A stretch of DNA of 64,000 nt from an uncultured Phascolarctobacterium sp. Its GTDB lineage: Bacteria > Bacillota > Negativicutes > Acidaminococcales > Acidaminococcaceae. The DNA is taken from the NCBI RefSeq assembly GCF_900753045.1, contig NZ_CAADXO010000073.1:1-64000 (forward strand), written 5' to 3'. This document shows, one piece after another, positions 7,798 to 16,326 of this stretch (within the stretch, counting starts at the first letter, position 1; each line of letters opens with the position of its first letter). The position numbers and the translations under genes are program-made. Under the pieces are notes generated by a model. That model saw nothing but the letters and a program-made list of their open reading frames with translations. It was not told the DNA's origin and did not search any database.

Positions 7798-8838
7798 ATG
7801 GAAAACGAAGTAAAGCTGACGAAGCTGGCGAGCTGTGCCGGCTGTGGGGCTAAGGTGGGCGCCGGTACGCTGTGCAATTTGCTGGCAGGCTTTCAGACGC
7901 ATTATGATGCTAATCTTTTAGTAGGCTACGATAAAAGCGACGATGCCAGCGTTTATAAGGTGAGCGACGAGCTGGCGATTGTGCAGACAACGGATTTCTT
8001 CCCGCCTATTGTCGATGATCCGTTTATGTACGGACAGATTGCGGCGACGAACGCTTTGAGCGACGTTTACGCTATGGGCGGCGAGCCGAAGCTGGCGCTG
8101 AATATCATGTGCATCCCCGAGAAGATGGATAAGGCAACGGTGCAGGAGATTTTGCGCGGCGGTTATGCCAAGGCCTATGAAGCAGGCGCGATTATCACCG
8201 GCGGCCACACCATCCACGGCGCAGAGCCTATTTACGGCTTGGCGGTGACAGGCTTTGTGCAGCCCGAGCGCGTGTGGACGAACAGCGGCGCGCAACCCGG
8301 TGACGTGTTGCTGCTGACGAAGCCTTTGGGCGTGGGCATCCTGACGACGGCGGCGAAAGCCGGCTTAGTAGAGCAGGAGCTGCTCGATAAGCTGTATGTG
8401 CAGATGAGTACGCTCAATAAATATGCGCATGATGTGCTTGTGAACTACAGCGTGCACGCCTGCACCGACGTGACAGGCTTTGCGCTTTTGGGCCATAGTC
8501 TGGAGATGGCGCAGGGCAGCGGCGTTACCGTGCATCTGAAGGCGCAGGACGTGCCCTATCACGAGGAAGCATACGAGATGGCGGACATGGGCTTTATCCC
8601 TGCCGGCGCATATCGTAACCGTGATTTTGCCGAAGCCGGTGTGCGTGTTGTGGGAGCTGTCGCGCGTGCGCTGCAGGATATTTTTTACGACCCGCAGACG
8701 AGCGGAGGCCTGCTGTGTGCTGTTCCTGCGGCGGAGGCGGAAGCTTGTCTGGCAGAGCTGCGGGCTGTTGCTCCTAGTACGCAGATTATCGGCTATGTGA
8801 CCGAAAAACTTGACAGTGCGATTTATCTGGAAGCATAA
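7798..8838 (+). CDS. selD: Selenide, water dikinase (selenophosphate synthase)
   Basis: A 346-residue enzyme making selenophosphate from selenide and ATP, the Se donor for selenocysteine and selenouridine. At the N-terminus Cys16-Gly-Ala-Lys19 aligns with E. coli Cys17-Gly-Cys-Lys20, so the catalytic Cys and Lys are present and the Cys19 position is Ala. No in-frame UGA is used, so this is the cysteine form. ATP-binding and AIR synthase-like domains follow (Thr-Asp-Phe-Phe-Pro-Pro-Ile-Val-Asp-Asp-Pro; Gly-Gly-His-Thr-Ile). It is the last gene of the selenium operon. selA, selB and selC are not in this window. Confidence 0.95.
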   Translation: MENEVKLTKLASCAGCGAKVGAGTLCNLLAGFQTHYDANLLVGYDKSDDASVYKVSDELAIVQTTDFFPPIVDDPFMYGQIAATNALSDVYAMGGEPKLALNIMCIPEKMDKATVQEILRGGYAKAYEAGAIITGGHTIHGAEPIYGLAVTGFVQPERVWTNSGAQPGDVLLLTKPLGVGILTTAAKAGLVEQELLDKLYVQMSTLNKYAHDVLVNYSVHACTDVTGFALLGHSLEMAQGSGVTVHLKAQDVPYHEEAYEMADMGFIPAGAYRNRDFAEAGVRVVGAVARALQDIFYDPQTSGGLLCAVPAAEAEACLAELRAVAPSTQIIGYVTEKLDSAIYLEA

Positions 8839-8846
8839 ATATTTTC

Positions 8847-8877
8847 AAGATGCTGCTTAATCGGCGGCATCTTTTTT
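8847..8877 (+). terminator. Terminator of the selenium operon
   Basis: Hairpin AAGATGC-T-GC / GC-G-GCATCTT followed by a six-T run. Confidence 0.85.
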
Positions 8878-8922
8878 CACATTTTATTTACGCAAAAATG
8901 CTGTATACATTTATGCAGATAT

Positions 8923-8951
8923 TTTACAAACAAGGCTGAGTAGTGTATACT
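8923..8951 (+). promoter_or_regulatory. Promoter of pyruvate:ferredoxin oxidoreductase
   Basis: -35 TTTACA (8923-8928), 17-bp spacer and -10 TATACT (8946-8951) preceded by TG. The 5' leader to the ATG is about 70 nt. Confidence 0.7.
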
Positions 8952-9029
8952 AATTGTATGAACCGGAAAGTTTTTCCTGTAAAAATTAAGGTCAAGTAAT
9001 TTTGTGATTTCAAGAAAGAAGGGAATCCA

Positions 9030-12000
9030 ATGGTAAAAATGAAAACAATGGACGGCAACACAGCTGCTGCGTATATTTCCTACGCATTTACCGATGTTGC
9101 TGCAATTTATCCTATTACCCCGTCTTCACCGATGGCTGAGGTTGTCGATGAATGGGCTGCCCAAGGCAAAAAGAACATTTTCGGGCAAACCGTTAAGCTG
9201 ATGGAAATGCAGTCTGAGGCTGGTGCCTCCGGCGCAGTTCACGGCTCTCTGCAGGCAGGTGCGCTGACTACTACCTATACCGCATCTCAAGGCTTGCTTT
9301 TGATGATTCCTAATATGTATAAAATGGCCGGCGAGCTGCTGCCCGCAGTTTTCCACGTTTCCGCACGTGCTCTGGCAACAAGCTCTCTGTCTATCTTCGG
9401 TGACCACCAGGACGTTATGGCTACCCGTCAGACCGGCTTTGCTCTGTTGGCTGAAGGCAGCGTACAGGAGGTTATGGATCTGGCAGGCGTAGCACATCTG
9501 AGTGCTATCAAAGGCCGTGTACCGTTCCTGAACTTCTTCGACGGCTTCCGTACCTCTCACGAAATCCAGAAGATTGAGGTTATGGATTATGCTAATCTCG
9601 AAAAACTGCTGGATAAGGATGCGGTAGACGCATTCCGTAAACGCGGTCTGAACCCGGATAATCCTGTTATCCGCGGTACCGCACAAAACCCGGATATTTA
9701 CTTCCAGACCCGCGAGGCTGTTAACACCTATTACAATGCTCTGCCGGAAATCGTAGAGAATTACATGGGCGAAATCAGCAAGCTGACCGGCCGTGAATAC
9801 CATCTGTTTAACTACTACGGCGCTGAGGATGCGGAAGATATCATCATCATCATGGGCTCTGCTTCCGAAACCGTCCGCACTGTTGTTGAAAAGCTCAACG
9901 CAGAGGGCAAAAAGGTTGGCGTACTCGTAGTTCACCTGTATCGTCCTTTCAGCATCGAGCATTTCATGGGCTCAATTCCGCAAAGCGTAAAACGCATCGC
10001 TGTGCTGGACCGCACCAAAGAGCCGGGCGCTTTCGGCGAACCGCTGTATCTTGACGTGCGTGCTGCCTTCTATGCAAGCGACCGCAAGCCGATGATTATC
10101 GGCGGCCGTTACGGCTTGGGCTCCAAAGACCTGCTGCCCGGCGATATCGTAGCTGTATTCGATAATCTGGCAAGCGCAGAACCGAAAAACAACTTCACCA
10201 TCAGCATCACTGATGACGTAACCAATACCTCTCTGCCGTGCGTAGCAGGCGTTGACGTAACTCCTGCAGGCACCAAGGGCTGCAAATTCTGGGGCCTGGG
10301 CAGTGACGGTACCGTTGGCGCTAACAAGAGCGCTATCAAAATCATCGGTGACCACACCGATATGTACGCTCAAGGCTACTTCTCCTATGACAGTAAAAAA
10401 TCCGGCGGCGTAACTGTTTCCCACCTGCGCTTCGGTCATACCCCGATTATGGCACCGTACCTGATTGATGCTGCCGACTTTGTTGCAGTACACAATCAGT
10501 CCTATGTTCATAAATACGATGTAACCGCAGGCCTGAAAAAAGGCGGCACCTTCCTGCTGAACTGCAACTGGAGCGCTGAAGACCTCGACGCACAGCTGCC
10601 CGGTCAGCTCAAACGCTACATCGCTAAGAACAATATCAAATTCTACATCATTGATGCTGTAAAGATTGCTCAGGAAATCGGTCTGGGCGGCCGCATCAAT
10701 ATGATTATGCAGTCTGCTTTCTTCAAGCTGGCTGATATTATTCCTCTGGCTGACGCTGTTAAATACCTGAAGGATGCTGTTGAGCATTCCTACGGCAAGA
10801 AAGGCCAGAACATTGTCGACATGAACAACGCTGCTATCGACAAGGGCATTGACGCTATCGTTGCTGTTGATGTTCCCGCAAGCTGGGCTGAGGCCGGCGA
10901 TACTGCTGCCGAAGCTGCAACCGGTAACGAATTCGTTGACAAGCTGCTCGTTCCGATGAACAAGCTGGAAGGTGACAAGCTGCCGGTAAGTGCTTTTGCC
11001 GATTATGCAGACGGTACCTTCCCGAGCGGTACTGCTGCTTACGAAAAACGCGGCATTGCTATCGACGTACCGGAATGGCAGATGGACACCTGTATCCAAT
11101 GTAACCAGTGCGCTTTCGTTTGCCCGCATGCTGCTATCCGTCCGGTTCTCATGACCGAGGAAGAAGCTGCCAAGGCTCCGGCAACTCTGCCGAGCAAGCC
11201 TGCTATCGGCGCTAAAGGCCTGATGTTCAGCATGAGCATCTCCCCGCTGGATTGCACCGGCTGCGGCAACTGTGCTCAGGTATGCCCGGCTCCGAAAGCT
11301 AAGGCTCTCGTTATGAAACCGCTCGATACTCAGCTTGATAAAGCTGCTGCATGGGAATACAGCCAGAAGGAAGTTGCTCCGAAGGCAAATCCGCTCAACA
11401 AGAAGACCATGAAGGGTATTCAGTTCGAGCAGCCGCTGCTTGAGTTCAGCGGTGCGTGCGCAGGCTGCGGCGAAACTCCGTATGCTAAGCTTGTAACCCA
11501 GCTGGTTGGTGACCGTATGATGATTGCCAATGCAACCGGCTGTACCTCTATTTGGGGTGCATCCGCTCCGTCCATGCCGTACACCAAAAACTGCAAAGGT
11601 CATGGTCCGAGCTGGGCAAACTCCCTGTTCGAAGATAACGCTGAATATGGCTTAGGTATGTTCCTGGGCGTTAAACAATCCCGTGAGCGTGTAGAAGACA
11701 TGGTAAAGGTTATGCTGGAAGGCGAGCTGCCTGAGGATCTCAAGGCTGCGCTGACCGATTGGCTGGAGCATGTCAACGACAGCGAAGGCACCCGTGAGCG
11801 TGCCGAAGCGCTGACTGCTGTACTGGAAAAATACAAAGACAACTGCGATAAATGCGCTGCTCTGTATGACGAGAAGCAATTCTTCGTTAAACGCAGCCAC
11901 TGGATCTTCGGCGGCGACGGCTGGGCTTATGATATCGGCTACGGCGGTCTGGACCATGTACTGGCATCCGGCGAGAATGTCAATGTTATGGTATTCGATA

Positions 12001-12542
12001 CCGAGGTATATTCCAACACCGGCGGTCAATCCTCCAAATCTACTCCGACTGCGGCAATTGCTAAATTTGCTGCCAGCGGCAAAAAGACTAAGAAGAAAGA
12101 CCTTGGCATGATGGCTATGAGCTACGGCTATGTATATGTTGCACAGGTTGCTATGGGCGCCGACAAGAACCAGACTCTGAAGGCTATTGCCGAAGCAGAG
12201 GCTTATGATGGCCCGTCCCTGATTATTGCTTACGCACCTTGCATCAACCACGGCCTGAAGGTTGGCATGGGCTGCAGCCAGCTCGAAGAAAAACGTGCTG
12301 TTGACTGCGGTTACTGGGCAACCTACCGCTTCAATCCGGAACTGAAGGAGCAAGGCAAGAATCCGTTTATTCTGGACAGCAAAGAGCCTACCGCAAACTT
12401 CCGTGACTTCCTCATGGGCGAAGTTCGTTTCAGCTCCCTGCAGAAGATGTTCCCGGATACTGCGGAAGCATTGTTCGAAAAGACCGAGAAGGACGCTATG
12501 ACTCGTCTGGACGGCTACAAAAAGCTGGCAGGCAAGGAATAA
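9030..12542 (+). CDS. nifJ: Pyruvate:ferredoxin (flavodoxin) oxidoreductase
   Basis: A 1170-residue single-chain PFOR, the usual length for the fused homodimeric form. It oxidises pyruvate plus CoA to acetyl-CoA and CO2, reducing ferredoxin. In order: pyrimidine-binding domain from residue 1 (Met-Asp-Gly-Asn-Thr-Ala-Ala-Ala-Tyr near 7-15), domain II, the gamma domain, two 4Fe-4S motifs (Cys-Ile-Gln-Cys-Asn-Gln-Cys near 690; Cys-Thr-Gly-Cys-Gly-Asn-Cys near 743), a proximal-cluster cysteine pair near 811-814 (Cys-Ala-Gly-Cys-Gly), and the TPP-binding Gly-Asp-Gly-Trp-Ala-Tyr-Asp near 963. It has its own strong promoter and is monocistronic. This is the central pyruvate-oxidising enzyme of an anaerobe. 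Confidence 0.97.
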   Translation: MVKMKTMDGNTAAAYISYAFTDVAAIYPITPSSPMAEVVDEWAAQGKKNIFGQTVKLMEMQSEAGASGAVHGSLQAGALTTTYTASQGLLLMIPNMYKMAGELLPAVFHVSARALATSSLSIFGDHQDVMATRQTGFALLAEGSVQEVMDLAGVAHLSAIKGRVPFLNFFDGFRTSHEIQKIEVMDYANLEKLLDKDAVDAFRKRGLNPDNPVIRGTAQNPDIYFQTREAVNTYYNALPEIVENYMGEISKLTGREYHLFNYYGAEDAEDIIIIMGSASETVRTVVEKLNAEGKKVGVLVVHLYRPFSIEHFMGSIPQSVKRIAVLDRTKEPGAFGEPLYLDVRAAFYASDRKPMIIGGRYGLGSKDLLPGDIVAVFDNLASAEPKNNFTISITDDVTNTSLPCVAGVDVTPAGTKGCKFWGLGSDGTVGANKSAIKIIGDHTDMYAQGYFSYDSKKSGGVTVSHLRFGHTPIMAPYLIDAADFVAVHNQSYVHKYDVTAGLKKGGTFLLNCNWSAEDLDAQLPGQLKRYIAKNNIKFYIIDAVKIAQEIGLGGRINMIMQSAFFKLADIIPLADAVKYLKDAVEHSYGKKGQNIVDMNNAAIDKGIDAIVAVDVPASWAEAGDTAAEAATGNEFVDKLLVPMNKLEGDKLPVSAFADYADGTFPSGTAAYEKRGIAIDVPEWQMDTCIQCNQCAFVCPHAAIRPVLMTEEEAAKAPATLPSKPAIGAKGLMFSMSISPLDCTGCGNCAQVCPAPKAKALVMKPLDTQLDKAAAWEYSQKEVAPKANPLNKKTMKGIQFEQPLLEFSGACAGCGETPYAKLVTQLVGDRMMIANATGCTSIWGASAPSMPYTKNCKGHGPSWANSLFEDNAEYGLGMFLGVKQSRERVEDMVKVMLEGELPEDLKAALTDWLEHVNDSEGTRERAEALTAVLEKYKDNCDKCAALYDEKQFFVKRSHWIFGGDGWAYDIGYGGLDHVLASGENVNVMVFDTEVYSNTGGQSSKSTPTAAIAKFAASGKKTKKKDLGMMAMSYGYVYVAQVAMGADKNQTLKAIAEAEAYDGPSLIIAYAPCINHGLKVGMGCSQLEEKRAVDCGYWATYRFNPELKEQGKNPFILDSKEPTANFRDFLMGEVRFSSLQKMFPDTAEALFEKTEKDAMTRLDGYKKLAGKE

Positions 12543-12602
12543 AATTCTTGTTTAATTAAAAAATAAGCCGTGTTGCGTAAGCGGCACGGCAAAAAGAAAA
12601 AT

Positions 12603-12655
12603 AAAGAACTCTCTATGTGACCTGCTCATGCAGTGCTTCGTAGGGAGTTCTTTTT
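12603..12655. terminator. Terminator after nifJ
   Basis: A 13-bp stem (AAAGAACTCTCTA / TAGGGAGTTCTTT with one G-U pair) followed by T5. It lies about 60 nt after the nifJ stop. A second short GC hairpin (GCCGTG / CACGGC near 12567-12590) lies between them and lacks a rightward T-run. Confidence 0.75.
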
Positions 12656-12673
12656 ATGTTTAAAAACATAGAA

Positions 12674-12719
12674 AATCCCGGCATGGTTCTTTCAAGAACC
12701 ATAACCGGGATTCTTTTTG
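12674..12719. terminator. Strong convergent terminator between nifJ and trxA
   Basis: A long inverted repeat (AATCCCGG-x-ATGGTTCTT / AAGAACCAT-xx-CCGGGATT) with T5 to the right and A-rich sequence to the left. It is placed to stop the leftward trxB-trxA transcript as well as readthrough from nifJ. Confidence 0.8.
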
Positions 12720-12739
12720 TTAAGTAGTCAAAGCGCTGC

Positions 12740-13045
12740 TTATTTTACCAGTGCTGCCAAAGCTTCCTTATCGTGCAGGCCGACTGCGGATTTTACCAGC
12801 TTGCCGCTTTTGAAAACCAGCAGGCTGGGGATGCTCATGATGGAGAATTTTTCTGCCAGCTCCGGATTATCATCAACGTTGCATTTGGTAACCTTGATAT
12901 CGCTGTGCTCCTGAGCAAAGGCTTCCAGAATCGGAGCTTGCATACGGCAGGGACCGCACCAGGATGCCCAAAAATCAACGAGAACTGTTTGGGTAGAATT
13001 GGTAACCTCCTGCTCAAAGTTTGCTGTAGTAATTTCTAATGCCAT
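12740..13045 (-). CDS. trxA: Thioredoxin
   Basis: A 101-residue classical thioredoxin. The active site Trp-Ala-Ser-Trp-Cys-Gly-Pro-Cys-Arg (near residues 25-33) is intact, and the cis-proline segment Ser-Ile-Pro-Ser-Leu follows near 71-75. I take the ATG at 13045, which has AAGGAG eight bases upstream; the GTG three codons earlier overlaps that ribosome site. It follows the reductase gene by 37 nt on the same strand, so the pair forms a trxB-trxA operon. Confidence 0.95.
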   Translation of the reverse strand: MALEITTANFEQEVTNSTQTVLVDFWASWCGPCRMQAPILEAFAQEHSDIKVTKCNVDDNPELAEKFSIMSIPSLLVFKSGKLVKSAVGLHDKEALAALVK

Positions 13046-13082
13046 AATTATCACTCCTTAGGTGTTTTGGTAAAACTTTTGG

Positions 13083-13976
13083 TTATTTATTGCTGTTTTC
13101 GTCTGTCTTATGTTGGCGCAAAAACTTTAACGCTGTCAGGCCGGCACGTGCGCCCTCGTGTACGGCCTTGGCCACCTGCATCAGGCCTCCCGTGCAGTCG
13201 CCGGCAGCGAAAAGTCCGGGGATGTTGGTCGCTCCGTCGCCGTCGATACGTATGAAGCGTCCGTTCAGCTCTGCGCCGAGCTTGCGTGCCATATCGGTGC
13301 TGTCTGCAGTGCCAAGAGCGATGAACAAGCCGTCGACAGCCAGCGTGCTGCCGTCGGTAAAGCGGATGCTGCTGAGCCTGCCGTTGCCTTCTACTGCCTG
13401 CAGCACAGAGGTGTTTACCTCAAAGCCTGCAGACTTGGCTGCGTCCCCGCTTTGCCCGTTGGTCAGGATGGTGACGCTGCCTGCCAGCTGTTTAAGATAA
13501 GCAGCCTCGTGCAGAGCATAGGCGCCGTTGCCTAAAACCGCTACCCGCTTTTTGCGGAAGAAGAAGCCGTCGCAGACGGCGCAGTAGCTTATGCCCTTGC
13601 CCTCCAGCTCGATAAGACCGGGAAGGTTGAGCGTAATATTCTTGCTGCCGGTAGCCAGAATAAGTGCTTCCGTCTGCAGCTGCTCGTCTGTGTTTTTTAA
13701 ACTGAGCGTGAAGCAGTCGGTGTATTCCACGCCGAGCACCTCATCCTGCAAAATTTCTATGCCCAGAGAACGTGCCTGCTCCAGTCCTGCCGCGTAAAGC
13801 TTGGCGCCGGAAGCGGCAATGCCGTAATAGTTGTCGATTTTATGTGCCTTGGCCAGTGCGCCGGGGCCGTTTTCAATGATGCATACCTTTTGACCGGCGC
13901 GCGCCAGATAAAGAGCAGCACTTACTCCGGCGGGACCGCCGCCGATAATAATCGCTTGCTTAATGTTGTTCGTCAT
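13083..13976 (-). CDS. Thioredoxin reductase-like flavoprotein, atypical NADPH site
   Basis: A 297-residue FAD-binding protein of the thioredoxin reductase family. It has an N-terminal FAD motif (Gly-Gly-Gly-Pro-Ala-Gly at 12-17), the redox-active Cys-Ala-Val-Cys at 132-135, a second nucleotide motif Gly-Asn-Gly-Ala-Tyr-Ala at 149-154, and the C-terminal FAD motif Ala-Ala-Gly-Asp-Cys-Thr near 260. Where NADPH-dependent TrxB has His-Arg-Arg-x3-Arg, this protein reads Leu-Thr-Asn-Gly-Gln-Ser-Gly, so the 2'-phosphate clamp is missing. It probably reduces the adjacent thioredoxin, but the electron donor may be NADH or reduced ferredoxin, as in clostridial flavin-type ferredoxin:thioredoxin reductases. 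Confidence 0.85.
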   Translation of the reverse strand: MTNNIKQAIIIGGGPAGVSAALYLARAGQKVCIIENGPGALAKAHKIDNYYGIAASGAKLYAAGLEQARSLGIEILQDEVLGVEYTDCFTLSLKNTDEQLQTEALILATGSKNITLNLPGLIELEGKGISYCAVCDGFFFRKKRVAVLGNGAYALHEAAYLKQLAGSVTILTNGQSGDAAKSAGFEVNTSVLQAVEGNGRLSSIRFTDGSTLAVDGLFIALGTADSTDMARKLGAELNGRFIRIDGDGATNIPGLFAAGDCTGGLMQVAKAVHEGARAGLTALKFLRQHKTDENSNK

Positions 13977-14075
13977 AGGCAGCCTCCTGTAAATATAAAC
14001 TGAGATAAAATGGAAAATTATTCTTTATTTTATTATAACTCAGTTTGCAAAATTTTTCTGCAAAATAATAGTGAA

Positions 14076-15206
14076 TTAGCAGTTGGCAGAGGTGCTGTTA
14101 TCTTTTGGCTTATCAGCTTCGGCGTGTGCGTTGACAGGCTGCTCGGTAACATTTTCCTGCAGCGGAGTTTCAAAATAAAGACTGGTGCTGGGGAAGGCGC
14201 AGCTTACGCCAACTTCTTCCAGAAGCTCCAAGGTATGCAGGTTGATTTCCTGCATAATGTTGAGGTATTCGAGGTGCTTGCCTGTTTTGGCGTAGCAGAC
14301 AACACGTATATCAAGGCTGCTGCTGTTATAGGTAAGGAAATGAACGCGTACATCATTTTCGTCAATAAGCGTGAGATCCTCCAGATAATTTTTCAGCTTG
14401 AAGATAAATTCCTCGATTTGGGCAGCCGTTGTACCGTAGGTCAGGCCAAGCGTAAAGTCGATGCGGCGGCGTTCGCGCAACGTATAGTTCGTAATCGGTG
14501 TGTTGCTGAGGAGAGAGTTCGGAATATAAACAAGCTCCTGCGGAAAGGTGCGGATACAGGTGCTGCGGAAGGAAACGCTTTCTACGATGCCTTCGATGCC
14601 GTTGGCTTTAATCCAGTCACCAATTTTAAAGGGCTTGTCGAGCAGGATAATCATACTGCCGAAAACGTTGGCCAAAGCATCCTTGGCTGCAAATGCAACG
14701 GCCAAAGAGCCGATACTGAGGGAGGCGATGAAGGCGCTGATGTCATAATTCCATTCGCGGGCTACGGTTACAAAGCCCAACATGATGATAATCATACGGA
14801 AAACAGTCGCAAGAATGTTGGCGATGGCTTCATCGGTCTGGATACCGAATCTTTCGAGCAAATCGAAGAAAACGCCGTGCGTTGTATCAATCAGGTTATA
14901 AAGGCCCCAGAAAAAGTTGGTTACAATGATTGTGCGCAGGATACGGTCGGTAAAGCTTACATCATGTATTGATGCCAACGGCGACAGGTTGATTGCCGCA
15001 TAGAACGCAATAATAAAGAGCGCAATATTGATAGGTGTTTCGAAGGCGTTCAGAAAATCCTCGCCGTAGCTGAAGGATACCTTGTTATTCAGACGGCGCA
15101 AAAGGCGGATGAAAAAGTTTTTGTAAATGTAGCGGACAACGGTAAAGAAAAGGAAGGCACTTATGGAAGGGTACCAGGGTTTAAGAGTAAGCAATATATC
15201 GTTCAC
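14076..15206 (-). CDS. MscS-family mechanosensitive channel
   Basis: A 376-residue MscS-like channel that opens under membrane tension to release solutes. Several N-terminal spans are followed by the Gly/Ala-rich pore helix (Gly-Ser-Leu-Ala-Val-Ala-Phe-Ala-Ala-Lys-Asp-Ala-Leu-Ala-Asn, near 177-192) and the Phe-Lys-Ile-Gly-Asp-Trp-Ile beta-domain entry. A C-terminal alpha/beta domain and a hydrophilic tail complete it. The start is GTG with AAGGAGG eight bases upstream. It appears to be a single-gene unit. Confidence 0.9.
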   Translation of the reverse strand: MNDILLTLKPWYPSISAFLFFTVVRYIYKNFFIRLLRRLNNKVSFSYGEDFLNAFETPINIALFIIAFYAAINLSPLASIHDVSFTDRILRTIIVTNFFWGLYNLIDTTHGVFFDLLERFGIQTDEAIANILATVFRMIIIMLGFVTVAREWNYDISAFIASLSIGSLAVAFAAKDALANVFGSMIILLDKPFKIGDWIKANGIEGIVESVSFRSTCIRTFPQELVYIPNSLLSNTPITNYTLRERRRIDFTLGLTYGTTAAQIEEFIFKLKNYLEDLTLIDENDVRVHFLTYNSSSLDIRVVCYAKTGKHLEYLNIMQEINLHTLELLEEVGVSCAFPSTSLYFETPLQENVTEQPVNAHAEADKPKDNSTSANC

Positions 15207-15373
15207 GAGGGAACCTCCTTGGTTAAGAATTTTTCAGCTTAACTAATTTTAGCATTTTCTGTGTTGCGGCACAACGATTTTACATTTATTTCTAATTCTC
15301 GTGACACTTTAGTAAACTTGTATGTTTATGATTGTGGTATAATTAATACAATATAAATAGACGGAGGCATGTT

Positions 15374-15883
15374 ATGGAACTGCTGGTTGAGCGTACATTT
15401 GCAATCTTCATAGCTATATCGGGACCGATACTGACAATATTTGACCTTCCGGGGAATACTTTGCTTTTACTGACATCCCTGATGTTTGCTTTTTTTGATG
15501 AGGTACTTTATTTTAACGGCAGACTGCTGTCTGCTATGGTACTCATTTATGCTTTGGGTGAATTTTGGGAGTTCTGCGTCGGCCTTTTCGGCATCAAGCG
15601 CAGTAAGGTATCCTGGTTCGCGGTTATTTTCATTGCCTTGGGAAGCTTTGCCGGCACTCTGCTCGGTACATTGATTTTTCCGATATTAGGCTCGTTGCTC
15701 GGCGGCATGGCCGGTGCCTTTGCGGCTGCGTTTGCCTATGAGCTGGCGCATACCGGCGTTTCGGCGGCTGCTATGCAGTTGGCGTGGACGGCAGCGAAGA
15801 TGCGCTTTTTTGCAATGGTCGGCAAGCTGGCAGCTGGTATTGCTTTAGCCGCTCTGCTCTTGAAGCAGGTGGTGTTTTTTTAA
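15374..15883 (+). CDS. DUF456 membrane protein
   Basis: A 169-residue polytopic membrane protein of the DUF456 family: several hydrophobic spans, with a central glycine-rich stretch (Gly-Ser-Phe-Ala-Gly-Thr-Leu-Leu-Gly-Thr, then Gly-Gly-Met-Ala-Gly-Ala) typical of the family. It has a GGAGG ribosome site and a TATAAT -10 about 35 bp upstream. Function unknown. Confidence 0.75.
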   Translation: MELLVERTFAIFIAISGPILTIFDLPGNTLLLLTSLMFAFFDEVLYFNGRLLSAMVLIYALGEFWEFCVGLFGIKRSKVSWFAVIFIALGSFAGTLLGTLIFPILGSLLGGMAGAFAAAFAYELAHTGVSAAAMQLAWTAAKMRFFAMVGKLAAGIALAALLLKQVVFF

Positions 15884-15916
15884 ATATATAATATAATTTA
15901 ATGAGAGGTGTACATT

Positions 15917-16288
15917 ATGGAATTTACTTTCGCACATAACAACTTTAACGTATTGGACTTGGAAAAAAGCCTGAAGTTTTACGAGGAAGCTCTGGGCCTG
16001 AAGGAGGACCATCGCAAGGTGGCCGAGGACGGCAGCTTTATTCTGGTATATCTGACGGACGGCAAAACTCCGCATCTGCTGGAGCTTACCTGGCTGCGCG
16101 ATCGCAAGGAAGCTTATAATCTGGGCGAAAATGAATTCCATCTGGCATTTGTGGCAGATGATTACGAAGCAGCGCATGCTAAGCATAAGGAAATGGGCTG
16201 CATCTGCTACGAAAATCCTGCTATGGGAATTTACTTTATTACCGACCCCGATAATTATTGGCTGGAAATTGTGCCGAAGAACAAATAA
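15917..16288 (+). CDS. VOC (glyoxalase-like) protein
   Basis: A 123-residue vicinal-oxygen-chelate protein resembling lactoylglutathione lyase. The opening Phe-Ala-His-Asn-Asn-Phe-Asn-Val with a metal-ligand His, the Tyr-Glu-Glu-Ala-Leu-Gly-Leu segment, and the closing Asp-Pro-Asp-Asn-Tyr-Trp-Leu-Glu-Ile with the ligand Glu fit the family. I take the ATG at 15917 because the GTG three codons earlier overlaps the GAGAGGTG ribosome site. Methylglyoxal detoxification is the likeliest role; other VOC activities cannot be excluded. Confidence 0.8.
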   Translation: MEFTFAHNNFNVLDLEKSLKFYEEALGLKEDHRKVAEDGSFILVYLTDGKTPHLLELTWLRDRKEAYNLGENEFHLAFVADDYEAAHAKHKEMGCICYENPAMGIYFITDPDNYWLEIVPKNK

Positions 16289-16326
16289 GCGCATAAATAA
16301 GCGTCAAGGTCCGGGAGGTAAATGAC

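Noticed and set aside
12567..12590. GCCGTG / CACGGC hairpin as the nifJ terminator
   Set aside because: It is followed by A residues, not T. The stronger 13-bp stem with T5 just downstream is the better terminator.
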